Source: Pseudomonas sp. Marseille-Q3773
GTDB taxonomy: Bacteria; Pseudomonadota; Gammaproteobacteria; Pseudomonadales; Pseudomonadaceae
DNA length: 64,000 nucleotides
Direction of reading: 5' to 3'
Assembly (NCBI RefSeq): GCF_916618955.1
Contig: NZ_OU745390.1
Coordinates: forward strand, 4,890,001-4,954,000
The notes under the pieces are model-generated. The model was not told the origin of the DNA. It saw only the letters and a list, made by a program, of their open reading frames with translations, and ran no database searches. This document shows, piece by piece, positions 1 to 9,849 of the stretch (its first letter is position 1; every line of letters begins with the position of its first letter). The translations under genes were made by a program, and so were the position numbers.

Positions 1-1777
<1,777 letters not shown>

Positions 1778-1912
1778 ATAACACCCAAGCAATTTGCTGA
1801 CGCAGATTGCGGTGGTGAAGATGACACGAACCGAAAGTTCGCAACGAACCACGAACATCACATATCCGGATTCGCTGGAGTGTCTACCAAGACGTTCTGG
1901 CAACAGAATTTC

Positions 1913-2028
1913 TTGACGACCATAGAGCATTGGAACCACCTGATCCCATCCCGAACTCAGTAGTGAAACGATGCATCGCCGATGGTAGTGTGGGGCTTCC
2001 CCATGTGAGAGTAGGTCATCGTCAAGAT
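1913..2028 (+). rRNA. rrf: 5S rRNA
   Basis: Typical Pseudomonas 5S rRNA of about 116 nt with the conserved segments GATCCCATCCCGAACTCAG and AAACGATGCATCGCCGATGG. The 5' part TTGACGACCATAG pairs with the 3' part around TCATCGTCAA. A spacer of about 135 nt separates it from the 23S gene, and a strong terminator follows, so it ends the rrn operon. No tRNA lies between 5S and the terminator. Confidence 0.96.
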
Positions 2029-2037
2029 TCATTTCGC

Positions 2038-2071
2038 AAAACCCCTATCTGCGCACGCAGGTAGGGGTTTT
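2038..2071 (+). terminator. rrn operon Rho-independent terminator
   Basis: A 16-bp stem with one G-T pair, whose left arm starts AAAACCCCTATCTGCG and whose right arm ends AGGTAGGGGTTTT. A T-rich stretch follows. It lies 10 nt after the 5S gene. Confidence 0.93.
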
Positions 2072-2091
2072 GTCTTTGCGGTGCCAAAACA

Positions 2092-2126
2092 ATCGCGACC
2101 GCGGTAAAGCGGCCTTGCGTCGCGAT
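2092..2126. repeat. Degenerate copy of a GCGGCCTTGTGTCGCGA-type palindromic repeat
   Basis: The stretch has outer arms ATCGCGAC and GTCGCGAT and contains AGCGGCCTTGCGTCGCGA at 2108-2125. This is one base different from the repeat core AGCGGCCTTGTGTCGCGA found at about 38905-38922. It sits in the rrn-birA intergenic region (2072-2306), where I see no gene. Assignment to the same repeat family is by eye. Confidence 0.5.
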
Positions 2127-2306
2127 CGGCCGCACGGCGGCCGCCACTGCAACCCCGGTCTACCTGATCAACCGCGGCGCCTGCTCTTGCATCGGTCGGA
2201 TACCAGGCAGCAACAATCTCCGCTCGCCCCTGTCGACAGGCCCTTTTCCTATGCAAGCCAACAGCCCATAGCTATCATGCCTGCCTTATTCCAAGTCGAG
2301 ACTGGC

Positions 2307-3266
2307 ATGCTGAAGTTGTTGAATCTTCTCAAGGATGGCCGGTTCCATTCCGGAGAAGCTCTGGGGGCAGCCCTCGGGGTGAGTCGCAGCGCCGTTTGGA
2401 AGCAGCTGCAGCACCTGGAGAGTGAACTGAACCTCACCATTCACAAGGTCCGTGGGCGCGGCTATCAACTGGCGGCGCCACTGGCCTTGCTCGATGCGCA
2501 GGCGATCGCCGGGTTTACTACCGGCGAGCAGTGGCCCGTTTTCATCCATGAAACCATTGATTCGACCAATGCCGAAGGTCTGCGACTGGCCGGTGAGGGG
2601 CGAGCGGCTCCGTTTCTGGTTCTTGCCGAGCGGCAGAGCGCCGGCCGTGGCCGACGCGGTCGGCAATGGGTCAGCCCATTTGCCGAAAACCTCTATTACA
2701 GCCTGGTGCTTCGTGTGGATGGCGGCATGCGCCAACTCGAGGGCCTGAGCCTGGTGGTTGGGTTGGCGGTAATGCGCACGCTACAGGTGTTCGGGGTGAA
2801 GGATGTGGGGCTCAAGTGGCCCAACGACGTACTTGTTCGCGGCCAGAAGATCACCGGCATTCTCCTGGAACTGGTCGGCGACCCGGCAGACGTCTGTCAT
2901 GTCGTGCTGGGTATCGGTATCAATGTGAACATGCAGGCCAACGATCAAGTCGACCAGGAATGGACTTCGATGCGCCGTGAAGTGGGGGCGGCAATCGATC
3001 GTAACCGCCTGGTCGCGTTGCTCAGTCAGCAATTGCAGCATGAATTGGCTCGGCATCGTCGCTATGGCTTTGCCGCGTTCCAGGAAGAATGGGAGCAGGC
3101 GCACCTTTGGCAAGGGCGTAACGTTTCACTGATCGCCGGTAGCACGCGTATTGATGGCGTGGTTCTAGGTGTCGACGGGCAGGGCGGCTTGCGCCTTGAG
3201 GTGGACGGGGTGGAAAAGAGCTTCAGTGGTGGTGAGCTCAGTTTGAGGTTGCGTGATGATTCTTGA
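2307..3266 (+). CDS. birA: BirA bifunctional biotin-[acetyl-CoA-carboxylase] ligase / biotin operon repressor
   Basis: Predicted to activate biotin with ATP and attach it to the biotin carboxyl carrier protein; with its N-terminal winged helix it can also repress biotin genes. The ATG at 2307 gives 319 aa starting [11 protein letters not shown], the usual length. The reading frame is open further upstream, but that part does not resemble the family. The N-terminal HTH covers about residues 1-60 ([20 protein letters not shown]). The catalytic domain carries the glycine-rich [10 protein letters not shown] motif and KWPNDV. The 3' end overlaps coaX by 11 nt, so the two are translationally coupled. 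Confidence 0.95.
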   Translation: MLKLLNLLKDGRFHSGEALGAALGVSRSAVWKQLQHLESELNLTIHKVRGRGYQLAAPLALLDAQAIAGFTTGEQWPVFIHETIDSTNAEGLRLAGEGRAAPFLVLAERQSAGRGRRGRQWVSPFAENLYYSLVLRVDGGMRQLEGLSLVVGLAVMRTLQVFGVKDVGLKWPNDVLVRGQKITGILLELVGDPADVCHVVLGIGINVNMQANDQVDQEWTSMRREVGAAIDRNRLVALLSQQLQHELARHRRYGFAAFQEEWEQAHLWQGRNVSLIAGSTRIDGVVLGVDGQGGLRLEVDGVEKSFSGGELSLRLRDDS

Positions 3267-4005
3267 GCTCGATTGCGGTAACAGCTTCATCAAGTGGCGG
3301 GTAATCCATGTCGCTGATGCAGCGATTGAGAGCGGCGGCATCGTCGACTCCGACCAGGCCTTGGTGGCTGAAGTGGCTGCACTGGCTTCGGTGCGTTTGA
3401 CTGGCTGCCGTATTGTCAGCGTGCGCAGCGAGGATGAAACCGACGCGCTTTGCGCCTTGATTACCCAAGCGTTTGCCGTGCAGGCACTTGTGGCGCACCC
3501 GGCCCGGGAAATGGCTGGTGTGCGCAATGGCTATGACGATTACCAGCGCCTGGGCATGGACCGTTGGCTGGCCGCACTGGGGGCGTTCCATCTGGCCAAA
3601 GGTGCTTGCCTGGTCATTGACCTGGGTACAGCTGCAAAAGCGGATTTTGTAGCCGCGGACGGTGAGCACCTCGGTGGTTACATCTGCCCGGGTATGCCAT
3701 TGATGCGTAGTCAACTGCGCACGCATACCCGGCGTATCCGCTATGACGATGCCTCCGCCGAACGTGCATTGACCAGCCTGGCGCCTGGTCGCTCGACCGT
3801 AGAAGCGGTCGAGCGCGGATGTGTGTTGATGCTCCAGGGCTTTGCACGTACCCAGCTCGAGCAGGCGCGTGCCCTGTGGGGGGAAGATTTCGCGGTGTTC
3901 CTTACAGGCGGCGATGCGCCGCTGGTCAGGGAGGCCGTGCCGCAGGCACGTGTCGTGCCTGACCTGGTTTTCGTTGGCCTGGCCATGGCCTGCCCATTGA
4001 ATTGA
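3256..4005 (+). CDS. coaX: Type III pantothenate kinase
   Basis: Predicted to phosphorylate pantothenate in the first committed step of coenzyme A synthesis. The protein is 249 aa, beginning [14 protein letters not shown], which is the family's N-terminal phosphate-binding motif DxGNS. A second motif, IDLGTA, with GGYICPG downstream, matches the ASKHA fold of type III kinases. ATG 3256 is preferred to the in-frame GTG at 3253 because the family starts MILELD. It overlaps birA, and a small membrane protein follows 7 nt after its stop, so the three form one operon. Confidence 0.95.
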   Translation: MILELDCGNSFIKWRVIHVADAAIESGGIVDSDQALVAEVAALASVRLTGCRIVSVRSEDETDALCALITQAFAVQALVAHPAREMAGVRNGYDDYQRLGMDRWLAALGAFHLAKGACLVIDLGTAAKADFVAADGEHLGGYICPGMPLMRSQLRTHTRRIRYDDASAERALTSLAPGRSTVEAVERGCVLMLQGFARTQLEQARALWGEDFAVFLTGGDAPLVREAVPQARVVPDLVFVGLAMACPLN

Positions 4006-4012
4006 GGTGCCT

Positions 4013-4438
4013 ATGCGTTGGTTGTTTCTGTTGTTGCTGGTGCTCAACGTCTTTTATTACGTGTGGCATCAGCAGGAAGCCCCGCTGAAGGTCAAGGAAG
4101 TCGCCCCTCTGTCGTTGTACAAGGGGAATCAGCAGGAAATTCGTCTGTTGCGTGAAACGGGCGCATCAACACCGCCCAAGCGTCGGGATGAGTGCCTGGT
4201 AGTGGGCGGCGTGATGGGGCCGGGCGAAATCGACGCGCTGCGTCAGCGCCTGCTGAGCCTGGATATTGCCACGCTACCGGTGATGGGACAGCTACCGGGG
4301 GTGGATGGTCGCTGGCTCAAGGTTGACCCTGAAAGCGAGCGTTTGTTGGACCAAACCGTGCTCGCTGCTCTTTCCAATGATTTCAAAGACTTAAAACACA
4401 AAATTATTTTCTGCCAGGGTATTGCAACTGGTGAATAG
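4013..4438 (+). CDS. Small membrane-anchored protein of unknown function, possible SPOR-like domain
   Basis: 141 aa from ATG 4013, preceded by GAGG at 4004-4007; an in-frame GTG at 4007 is less likely. One hydrophobic N-terminal segment (about residues 3-18, LFLLLLVLNVFYYVW) suggests an inner-membrane anchor with the rest in the periplasm. The C-terminal half has two cysteines (in DECLVVGG and IIFCQGIA) and a predicted alpha/beta pattern that resembles SPOR peptidoglycan-binding domains, but the match is weak. The gene is conserved in this position after coaX in other pseudomonads as far as I recall (the PA4278 position). Function is not known to me. Confidence 0.8.
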   Translation: MRWLFLLLLVLNVFYYVWHQQEAPLKVKEVAPLSLYKGNQQEIRLLRETGASTPPKRRDECLVVGGVMGPGEIDALRQRLLSLDIATLPVMGQLPGVDGRWLKVDPESERLLDQTVLAALSNDFKDLKHKIIFCQGIATGE

Positions 4439-4449
4439 CTTGATAGAAT
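4422..4449 (+). promoter_or_regulatory. Candidate upstream promoter (P1) of the tRNA-tufA operon
   Basis: TTGCAA at 4422-4427, 16-nt spacer, TAGAAT at 4444-4449, followed by the GC-rich stretch GGCGCCCGC. The -35 overlaps the 3' end of the preceding gene. The -10 and GC-rich discriminator match those of the second promoter downstream. Confidence 0.45.
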
Positions 4450-4548
4450 GGCGCCCGCTTCACAGGGAACACCACTCAGGTGGTAGAACCGGAAGCGGTG
4501 TCAAAGTAGCTAAGTTTCAGATTTGATTGAAAAAATTTGAAAAAAAGC

Positions 4549-4577
4549 TTGACACTGAGGCGGCAGACAAATAGAAT
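4549..4577 (+). promoter_or_regulatory. Sigma-70 promoter (P2) of tRNA-Tyr-Gly-Thr-tufA
   Basis: Consensus -35 TTGACA at 4549-4554, 17-nt spacer, -10 TAGAAT at 4572-4577, and a GC-rich discriminator (GCCGGCC) just after the -10. This is the layout expected for a strong, stringently controlled stable RNA promoter. An A/T-rich stretch at 4526-4546 precedes it and could act as an UP element. Confidence 0.85.
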
Positions 4578-4590
4578 GCCGGCCACATCT

Positions 4591-4674
4591 GGAGGGATTC
4601 CCGAGCGGTCAAAGGGGACGGACTGTAAATCCGTTGCGAGAGCTTCGAAGGTTCGAATCCTTCTCCCTCCACCA
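4591..4674 (+). tRNA. tRNA-Tyr (GTA)
   Basis: 84 nt including CCA; class II tRNA with a long variable arm. The acceptor arms GGAGGGA and TCCCTCC pair. The anticodon loop ACTGTAAAT carries GTA. The T loop is GTTCGAATCC. First gene of the tRNA-tufA operon. Confidence 0.97.
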
Positions 4675-4698
4675 GTTTTAGCGAGAGCCGCAAGCTCC

Positions 4699-4772
<74 letters not shown>

Positions 4773-4801
4773 AGTTTGCCGGATTTTGCACAAAGTGTTT
4801 C

Positions 4802-4877
4802 GCTCTTGTAGCTCAGTTGGTAGAGCACACCCTTGGTAAGGGTGAGGTCAGCGGTTCAAGTCCGCTCAAGAGCTCCA
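4802..4877 (+). tRNA. tRNA-Thr (GGT)
   Basis: 76 nt including CCA. The acceptor arms GCTCTTG and CAAGAGC pair. The anticodon loop CTTGGTAAG carries GGT. It lies 78 nt upstream of tufA in the same transcript. Confidence 0.97.
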
Positions 4878-4881
4878 TATA

Positions 4882-4916
4882 AACAAGGCAGATATGAAAA
4901 TATCTGCCTTTGTTTT
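4882..4916 (+). terminator. Stem-loop between tRNA-Thr and tufA (attenuator or processing site)
   Basis: Long stem: AACAAGGCAGATAT, loop GAAA, then ATATCTGCCTT and TGTTTT with one bulged T. The T-rich right flank gives it terminator character, yet it sits inside the tRNA-tufA transcript. It may reduce read-through into tufA or protect or process the tRNA 3' end. Confidence 0.6.
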
Positions 4917-4955
4917 ATCAGCGCAAGACTATTTCTTCTGCGGAGGATTGTATCG

Positions 4956-6149
4956 ATGGCTAAGGAAAAGTTTGATCGTTCCCTTCCCCACGTTAACGTC
5001 GGCACTATCGGCCACGTTGACCACGGTAAGACCACTCTGACCGCAGCTCTGACTCGCGTCTGCTCCGAAGTATTCGGTTCGGCAGTCGTTGAGTTCGACA
5101 AGATCGACTCGGCTCCGGAAGAAAAAGCGCGCGGTATCACCATCAACACCGCTCACGTCGAGTACAACTCGAACATTCGTCACTACGCTCACGTTGACTG
5201 CCCAGGTCACGCTGACTACGTGAAGAACATGATCACCGGTGCTGCCCAGATGGACGGCGCGATCCTGGTTTGCTCGGCCGCCGATGGTCCGATGCCACAA
5301 ACCCGTGAGCACATCCTGCTGTCCCGTCAGGTAGGCGTTCCGTACATCGTGGTCTTCCTGAACAAGGCTGACCTGGTAGACGACGCTGAGCTGCTGGAAC
5401 TGGTCGAGATGGAAGTTCGCGACCTGCTGTCCACCTACGACTTCCCAGGCGACGACACCCCGATCATCATCGGTTCGGCTCGTATGGCGCTGGAAGGTAA
5501 AGACGACAACGAAATGGGTACTACCGCTGTCAAGAAGCTGGTAGAAACTCTGGATGCCTACATCCCTGAGCCAGTTCGTGCCGTTGACCAGCCGTTCCTG
5601 ATGCCGATCGAAGACGTATTCTCGATCTCGGGTCGTGGTACCGTTGTTACCGGTCGTATCGAGCGTGGTATCGTCCGCGTTCAGGATCCGCTGGAAATCG
5701 TTGGTCTGCGTGAAACTTCGACCACCACCTGCACCGGTGTTGAAATGTTCCGCAAGCTGCTGGACGAAGGTCGTGCTGGCGAGAACTGCGGCGTTCTGCT
5801 GCGTGGTACCAAGCGTGACGACGTTGAGCGTGGCCAGGTTCTGGTCAAGCCAGGTTCGGTCAAGCCGCACACCAAGTTCACCGCAGAAGTCTACGTTCTG
5901 TCGAAGGAAGAAGGCGGTCGTCACACTCCGTTCTTCAAAGGCTACCGTCCTCAGTTCTACTTCCGTACCACTGACGTGACCGGTAACTGCGAACTGCCGG
6001 AAGGCGTTGAAATGGTAATGCCAGGTGACAACATTCAGATGACTGTCACCCTGATCAAGACCATCGCAATGGAAGACGGTCTGCGCTTCGCTATCCGTGA
6101 AGGCGGTCGTACCGTCGGCGCCGGCGTCGTAGCAAAAATTATTGAATAA
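4956..6149 (+). CDS. tufA: Elongation factor Tu (copy 1)
   Basis: Carries aminoacyl-tRNA to the ribosomal A site as a GTP complex. 397 aa from ATG 4956 with GGAGG upstream at 4942-4946. GTP-binding motifs: GHVDHGKT at residues 19-26, DCPGH at 81-85, NKAD at 136-139. The protein is identical to the second copy at 21552-22745, and the DNA differs at only about nine positions that I can count, most of them near the two ends. It lies downstream of three tRNA genes, the same arrangement as the E. coli tRNA-tufB operon. Confidence 0.98.
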   Translation: MAKEKFDRSLPHVNVGTIGHVDHGKTTLTAALTRVCSEVFGSAVVEFDKIDSAPEEKARGITINTAHVEYNSNIRHYAHVDCPGHADYVKNMITGAAQMDGAILVCSAADGPMPQTREHILLSRQVGVPYIVVFLNKADLVDDAELLELVEMEVRDLLSTYDFPGDDTPIIIGSARMALEGKDDNEMGTTAVKKLVETLDAYIPEPVRAVDQPFLMPIEDVFSISGRGTVVTGRIERGIVRVQDPLEIVGLRETSTTTCTGVEMFRKLLDEGRAGENCGVLLRGTKRDDVERGQVLVKPGSVKPHTKFTAEVYVLSKEEGGRHTPFFKGYRPQFYFRTTDVTGNCELPEGVEMVMPGDNIQMTVTLIKTIAMEDGLRFAIREGGRTVGAGVVAKIIE

Positions 6150-6153
6150 GTAG

Positions 6154-6181
6154 TTGATTTACTTGATCAGGCCGGTATAAT
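6154..6181 (+). promoter_or_regulatory. Promoter of tRNA-Trp-secE-nusG
   Basis: TTGATT at 6154-6159, 16-nt spacer, perfect TATAAT at 6176-6181. The -10 box lies in the loop of a 10-bp perfect inverted repeat (6166-6175 and 6184-6193), so a hairpin for the tufA transcript and the next promoter occupy the same DNA. Confidence 0.8.
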
Positions 6182-6193
6182 GGCCGGCCTGAT
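6166..6193 (+). terminator. Inverted repeat after tufA enclosing a -10 box
   Basis: Arms ATCAGGCCGG (6166-6175) and CCGGCCTGAT (6184-6193) are perfect complements around the 8-nt loop TATAATGG. It lies 16 nt after the tufA stop. No T-run follows, so termination would be inefficient or the hairpin may serve RNA stability. Confidence 0.6.
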
Positions 6194-6203
6194 ACAGCGT
6201 TAC

Positions 6204-6279
6204 AGGTCAGTAGCTCAATTGGCAGAGCGACGGTCTCCAAAACCGTAGGTTGGGGGTTCGATTCCCTCCTGACCTGCCA
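6204..6279 (+). tRNA. tRNA-Trp (CCA)
   Basis: 76 nt including the 3' CCA. The acceptor arms AGGTCAG and CTGACCT pair. The anticodon loop TCTCCAAAA carries CCA. It is followed by secE after 44 nt and is probably cotranscribed with secE-nusG. Confidence 0.97.
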
Positions 6280-6323
6280 TTTCACCTCGGTGTGATGGCT
6301 TTCTTCTCACAGGATCCTCCTCG

Positions 6324-6692
6324 ATGACTCCCAAAACTGAAGCCCAAGAATCGCGTTTTGATCTGTTCAAGTGGCTGGCTGTAGTGGCTTTGGTGGTTGT
6401 CGGCGTAGTGGGTAATCAGTATTACTCCGCCTCCCCGATCCTGTATCGCGTCCTAGCACTTCTCGTCCTGGCTGCTGTCGCGGGCTTTGTAGCTCTGCAG
6501 ACTGCGAAGGGCAAGTCGTTCTTTGTGCTGGCGAAGGAAGCTCGTACCGAGATTCGTAAAGTCGTGTGGCCGACCCGCCAGGAAACCACCCAGACCACGC
6601 TGATTGTCGTGGCTGTCGTGCTGGTTATGGCACTGCTGCTGTGGGGTCTTGATTCCCTGCTCGGCTGGGCGGTCTCCTTGATCGTTGGCTAA
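6324..6692 (+). CDS. secE: Preprotein translocase subunit SecE
   Basis: Essential small subunit of the SecYEG channel in the inner membrane; it clamps the two halves of SecY. 122 aa with three hydrophobic segments (about residues 16-33, 41-59 and 92-118), the E. coli-type three-helix form. The conserved SecE core with VVWPTRQETTQTT lies before the last helix. It starts at ATG 6324, and nusG starts 9 nt after its stop, the usual secE-nusG pair. Confidence 0.96.
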   Translation: MTPKTEAQESRFDLFKWLAVVALVVVGVVGNQYYSASPILYRVLALLVLAAVAGFVALQTAKGKSFFVLAKEARTEIRKVVWPTRQETTQTTLIVVAVVLVMALLLWGLDSLLGWAVSLIVG

Positions 6693-6701
6693 AGGTGTCC
6701 C

Positions 6702-7235
6702 GTGGCTAAGCGTTGGTATGTTGTGCATGCTTACTCGGGTTACGAGAAGCATGTAATGCGCTCCCTGATCGAGCGCGTCAAGCTGGCTGGCATGGAAGAC
6801 GGTTTCGGCGAGATCCTGGTTCCGACCGAAGAAGTCGTCGAAATGCGCAATGGCCAGAAGCGCAAGAGCGAGCGTAAATTCTTCCCTGGCTATGTTCTGG
6901 TCCAGATGGAGATGAACGAAGGGACTTGGCACTTGGTCAAGGATACCCCTCGCGTGATGGGCTTTATCGGCGGTACTGCAGACAAACCTGCACCGATCAC
7001 TGATAAAGAAGCCGAAGCTATCCTGCGTCGCGTTGCCGACGGTAGTGACAAGCCGAAGCCGAAGACGCTGTTCGAGCCGGGTGAAGTGGTTCGAGTCATT
7101 GACGGTCCGTTTGCAGACTTCAATGGTAGCGTCGAAGAGGTCAATTACGAGAAGAGCCGCCTGCAGGTTGCAGTGCTCATTTTCGGTCGCTCTACTCCGG
7201 TAGAGCTCGAGTTCAGCCAGGTCGAAAAGGTCTAG
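6702..7235 (+). CDS. nusG: Transcription termination/antitermination factor NusG
   Basis: Binds RNA polymerase through its N-terminal NGN domain and links it to Rho or ribosomal protein S10 through its C-terminal KOW domain. 177 aa from a GTG start at 6702 (first codons GTG GCT AAG CGT TGG). The N-terminus has [12 protein letters not shown]; the KOW motif [20 protein letters not shown] lies near residues 126-145. A clear terminator follows 19 nt after the stop, so the secE-nusG unit is largely separated from rplK. Confidence 0.97.
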   Translation: MAKRWYVVHAYSGYEKHVMRSLIERVKLAGMEDGFGEILVPTEEVVEMRNGQKRKSERKFFPGYVLVQMEMNEGTWHLVKDTPRVMGFIGGTADKPAPITDKEAEAILRRVADGSDKPKPKTLFEPGEVVRVIDGPFADFNGSVEEVNYEKSRLQVAVLIFGRSTPVELEFSQVEKV

Positions 7236-7254
7236 GCGAACGCAGCATCCCATA

Positions 7255-7284
7255 CCCCGCAGCCCTGTGTGCTGCGGGGTTTTG
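7255..7284 (+). terminator. Terminator/attenuator after nusG
   Basis: CCCCGCAGC, 7-nt loop, GCTGCGGGG followed by TTTTG. Perfect 9-bp GC-rich stem between nusG and rplK. No convincing promoter is seen between it and rplK, so partial read-through is possible. Confidence 0.85.
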
Positions 7285-7354
7285 TCGTCACTGGGATAAA
7301 ACGCAAGTCATCCGGGGAGCCATCAGGCGTTCGTACCCGATTTTGGAGTAGCTC

Positions 7355-7786
7355 ATGGCTAAGAAGATTCAGGCTTACATCAAGCTGCAAGTTAAGGCCG
7401 GCCAGGCCAACCCAAGCCCACCCGTTGGTCCAGCACTGGGCCAACACGGTGTGAACATCATGGAATTCTGCAAGGCCTTCAACGCCCGTACCCAGGGTCA
7501 AGAAGCCGGCCTGCCGACTCCTGTGATCATCACTGTCTACAGCGACCGTAGCTTCACCTTCGAGACCAAGAGCACCCCTGCCTCGGTTCTGCTGAAGAAA
7601 GCTGCTGGCCTGACCAGTGGTTCGGCTCGCCCGAACACCGTTAAAGTCGGTACCGTTACCCGCGCTCAGCTGGAAGACATCGCCAAAGCCAAACAGGCTG
7701 ACCTGACTGCCGCTGACCTGGACGCTGCTGTACGCACCATCGCTGGCTCTGCCCGCAGCATGGGCCTGAACGTGGAGGGTGTGTAA
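7355..7786 (+). CDS. rplK: 50S ribosomal protein L11
   Basis: Builds the GTPase-associated region at the base of the L7/L12 stalk with 23S rRNA and is needed for RelA activation. 143 aa from ATG 7355 with GGAG upstream. The N-terminal proline-rich part [12 protein letters not shown] (residues 21-32) is the thiostrepton-site signature. Its stop overlaps the rplA start by one base (TAATG), so rplK and rplA are translationally coupled. Confidence 0.98.
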   Translation: MAKKIQAYIKLQVKAGQANPSPPVGPALGQHGVNIMEFCKAFNARTQGQEAGLPTPVIITVYSDRSFTFETKSTPASVLLKKAAGLTSGSARPNTVKVGTVTRAQLEDIAKAKQADLTAADLDAAVRTIAGSARSMGLNVEGV

Positions 7787-8481
7787 TGGCTAAGCTGACC
7801 AAACGCCAAAAGGCAATCGCCGAAAAAATCGAAGCAGGCAAAGCCTACAACTTCGAAGAAGCGGCCACTCTGCTGGCCTCGCTGCCGGCTGCCAAGTTCG
7901 TAGAATCCTACGACATCGCCGTTAACCTCGGTGTTGACCCGCGTAAATCCGACCAGGTCGTACGTAGCGCTACCGTGCTGCCACACGGCACTGGCAAGAC
8001 CGTTCGCGTTGCCGTCTTCACCCAGGGTCCAGCTGCTGAAGCCGCTCTGGCTGCCGGCGCTGACCGCGTAGGTATGGACGATCTGGCTGCCGAAATGAAA
8101 GGCGGCGACCTGAACTATGACGTCGTCATCGCATCGCCTGATGCCATGCGCGTTGTAGGTCAGCTGGGTCAGGTTCTGGGTCCTCGTGGCCTGATGCCTA
8201 ACCCGAAAGTGGGTACCGTGACCCCAGACGTAGCCGGCGCCGTCAAGAACGCCAAGGCTGGTCAGGTTCGCTACCGTACCGACAAGAACGGTATCATCCA
8301 CACCTCCGTTGGCAAGATCGGCTTTGAAGCTGGCAAGCTGAAGGAAAACGTTGAAGCCCTGATCGCTGACCTGAAGCGTATCAAGCCGGCTTCCTCGAAA
8401 GGTATCTACGTCAAGCGCGTTACCCTGAGCACCACCATGGGCCCAGGTCTGGTCATCGATCAGAGCTCGCTGAACGTGTAA
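7786..8481 (+). CDS. rplA: 50S ribosomal protein L1
   Basis: Forms the L1 stalk, which helps release deacylated tRNA from the E site; in E. coli it also represses the L11 operon mRNA. 231 aa with the family signature [15 protein letters not shown]. It starts at an ATG sharing one base with the rplK stop. A strong hairpin and the L10 leader follow. Confidence 0.98.
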   Translation: MAKLTKRQKAIAEKIEAGKAYNFEEAATLLASLPAAKFVESYDIAVNLGVDPRKSDQVVRSATVLPHGTGKTVRVAVFTQGPAAEAALAAGADRVGMDDLAAEMKGGDLNYDVVIASPDAMRVVGQLGQVLGPRGLMPNPKVGTVTPDVAGAVKNAKAGQVRYRTDKNGIIHTSVGKIGFEAGKLKENVEALIADLKRIKPASSKGIYVKRVTLSTTMGPGLVIDQSSLNV

Positions 8482-8678
8482 GTACTTGGTGGCGCGACCT
8501 GTCGCGCCACCAGCAAAAATTGGGGTCCCTGCCTGGCGGGGGCTATCCAAGACCGTAGGCGGCGCAAGCCTTAAAAAACCAGCCCACGCAGATGGTGCTC
8601 CCGATTCGTTACCGAATCAGACACCAAAACGACATCCGGCTTCGGCCAGATGAAACGGTAAAAACCAGGAGTAAACCC
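8482..8678 (+). promoter_or_regulatory. rplA-rplJ intergenic: hairpin plus putative L10 leader
   Basis: The stretch begins with a perfect 10-bp hairpin (GGTGGCGCGA, loop CCTG, TCGCGCCACC, 8488-8511) without a T-run. The rest is about 165 nt of structured, non-coding leader before the GTG of rplJ. In gamma-proteobacteria this position holds the mRNA site bound by L10-(L12)4 to repress its own operon; that role is inferred from position, not from a covariance search. Confidence 0.6.
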
Positions 8679-9179
8679 GTGGCAATTAAACTCGAAGACA
8701 AGAAGGCCATCGTCGCTGAAGTCAACGAGGCTGCCAAAGTCGCTCTGTCCGCTGTCGTGGCTGATGCCCGTGGTGTGACTGTAGGCGCAATGACCGGACT
8801 CCGTAAAGAGGCCCGCGAAGCTGGCGTTTACGTACGTGTCGTACGTAACACCCTGCTCAAGCGCGCTGTTGAAGGTACCGAATTCTCGATCCTCAACGAC
8901 GCGTTCAAAGGCCCGACCCTGATTGCTTTCTCCAACGAACACCCGGGCGCTGCTGCCCGTCTGTTCAAAGAGTTCGCCAAGGGTCAGGACAAGTTCGAGA
9001 TCAAGGCAGCTGCGTTTGACGGCAAGTTCCTTGCCGCTAACCAGATCGACGTGCTGGCAACCCTGCCAACTCGCGACGAGGCTATCGCACAGCTGATGAG
9101 CGTAATCCAAGGTGCAACCAGCAAGCTGGCTCGTACCCTGGCAGCTCTGCGCGACCAGAAAGAAGCTGCTGCTGCCTAA
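8679..9179 (+). CDS. rplJ: 50S ribosomal protein L10
   Basis: Base of the L7/L12 stalk; its C-terminal helix binds L7/L12 dimers. 166 aa from a GTG start at 8679 ([15 protein letters not shown]), preceded by AGGAG at 8667-8671. The frame is open further upstream to 8592, but those residues do not match the family. rplL follows after 78 nt. It is likely repressed by its own product through the upstream leader. Confidence 0.96.
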   Translation: MAIKLEDKKAIVAEVNEAAKVALSAVVADARGVTVGAMTGLRKEAREAGVYVRVVRNTLLKRAVEGTEFSILNDAFKGPTLIAFSNEHPGAAARLFKEFAKGQDKFEIKAAAFDGKFLAANQIDVLATLPTRDEAIAQLMSVIQGATSKLARTLAALRDQKEAAAA

Positions 9180-9257
9180 GGCACACGCAACTCTTTCAAA
9201 ATCATACGTTTAATTTGATGGCTGCGTAGGCTGTCACCCCAATACAGGATTTAAGTC

Positions 9258-9629
9258 ATGTCTCTGACTAACGAACAAATCATCGAAGCGATCGGCCAGA
9301 AAACCGTTCTGGAAATTGTTGAACTGATCAAAGCGATGGAAGAAACCTTCGGCGTTACCGCTGCTGCCGCTGTTGCCGCTGGCCCAGCTGCTGGCGCTGC
9401 TGCCGCTGTTGAAGAACAGACCGAGTTCAACGTCGTTCTGACCGAAGCTGGCGACAAGAAAGTAAACGTGATCAAGGCCGTTCGTGAACTGACCGGTCTG
9501 GGCCTGAAAGAAGCCAAAGAGAAAGTCGATGGCGCTCCTCAGGTTATCGCTGAAGGCGTTTCGAAAGAAGCCGCTGAAGACGCGAAGAAGAAGCTGGAAG
9601 AAGCTGGCGCTAAAGTCGAGCTGAAGTAA
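9258..9629 (+). CDS. rplL: 50S ribosomal protein L7/L12
   Basis: Multicopy stalk protein that recruits and stimulates translational GTPases. 123 aa. The N-terminal dimerisation part is followed by an alanine-rich hinge (about residues 35-52), then the globular C-terminal domain with [13 protein letters not shown]. Cotranscribed with rplJ. The gap to rpoB contains an attenuator-like hairpin that would set the ratio of ribosomal protein to polymerase transcripts. Confidence 0.98.
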   Translation: MSLTNEQIIEAIGQKTVLEIVELIKAMEETFGVTAAAAVAAGPAAGAAAAVEEQTEFNVVLTEAGDKKVNVIKAVRELTGLGLKEAKEKVDGAPQVIAEGVSKEAAEDAKKKLEEAGAKVELK

Positions 9630-9674
9630 TCTCGACCTTGCGACTCCAGTCCGAGCGTTGAGCGAAGGGCTGAT

Positions 9675-9703
9675 GGCTGGTGGCTTATGCCACCGGCCTT
9701 TTT
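9675..9703 (+). terminator. rplL-rpoB attenuator
   Basis: GGCTGGTGGC, TTAT loop, GCCACCGGCC (one G-T pair), followed by TTTTT. It lies 45 nt after rplL and 147 nt before rpoB. The position matches the partial terminator known between rplL and rpoB in enteric bacteria. I see no convincing promoter between it and rpoB. Confidence 0.8.
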
Positions 9704-9849
9704 CCGTTATTGGTGGCCGGTCAGGCCGGCCCCGATAACAAGCTGCAAGACACCCATGTGGGTGGCGCAAACCAAGGGGTTTGCACGATTTTCTGGCTGC
9801 TCCCGCCGGGAGAAGCCAAACAAGCAGGTGACCAAGCTGGGGAACGCTG

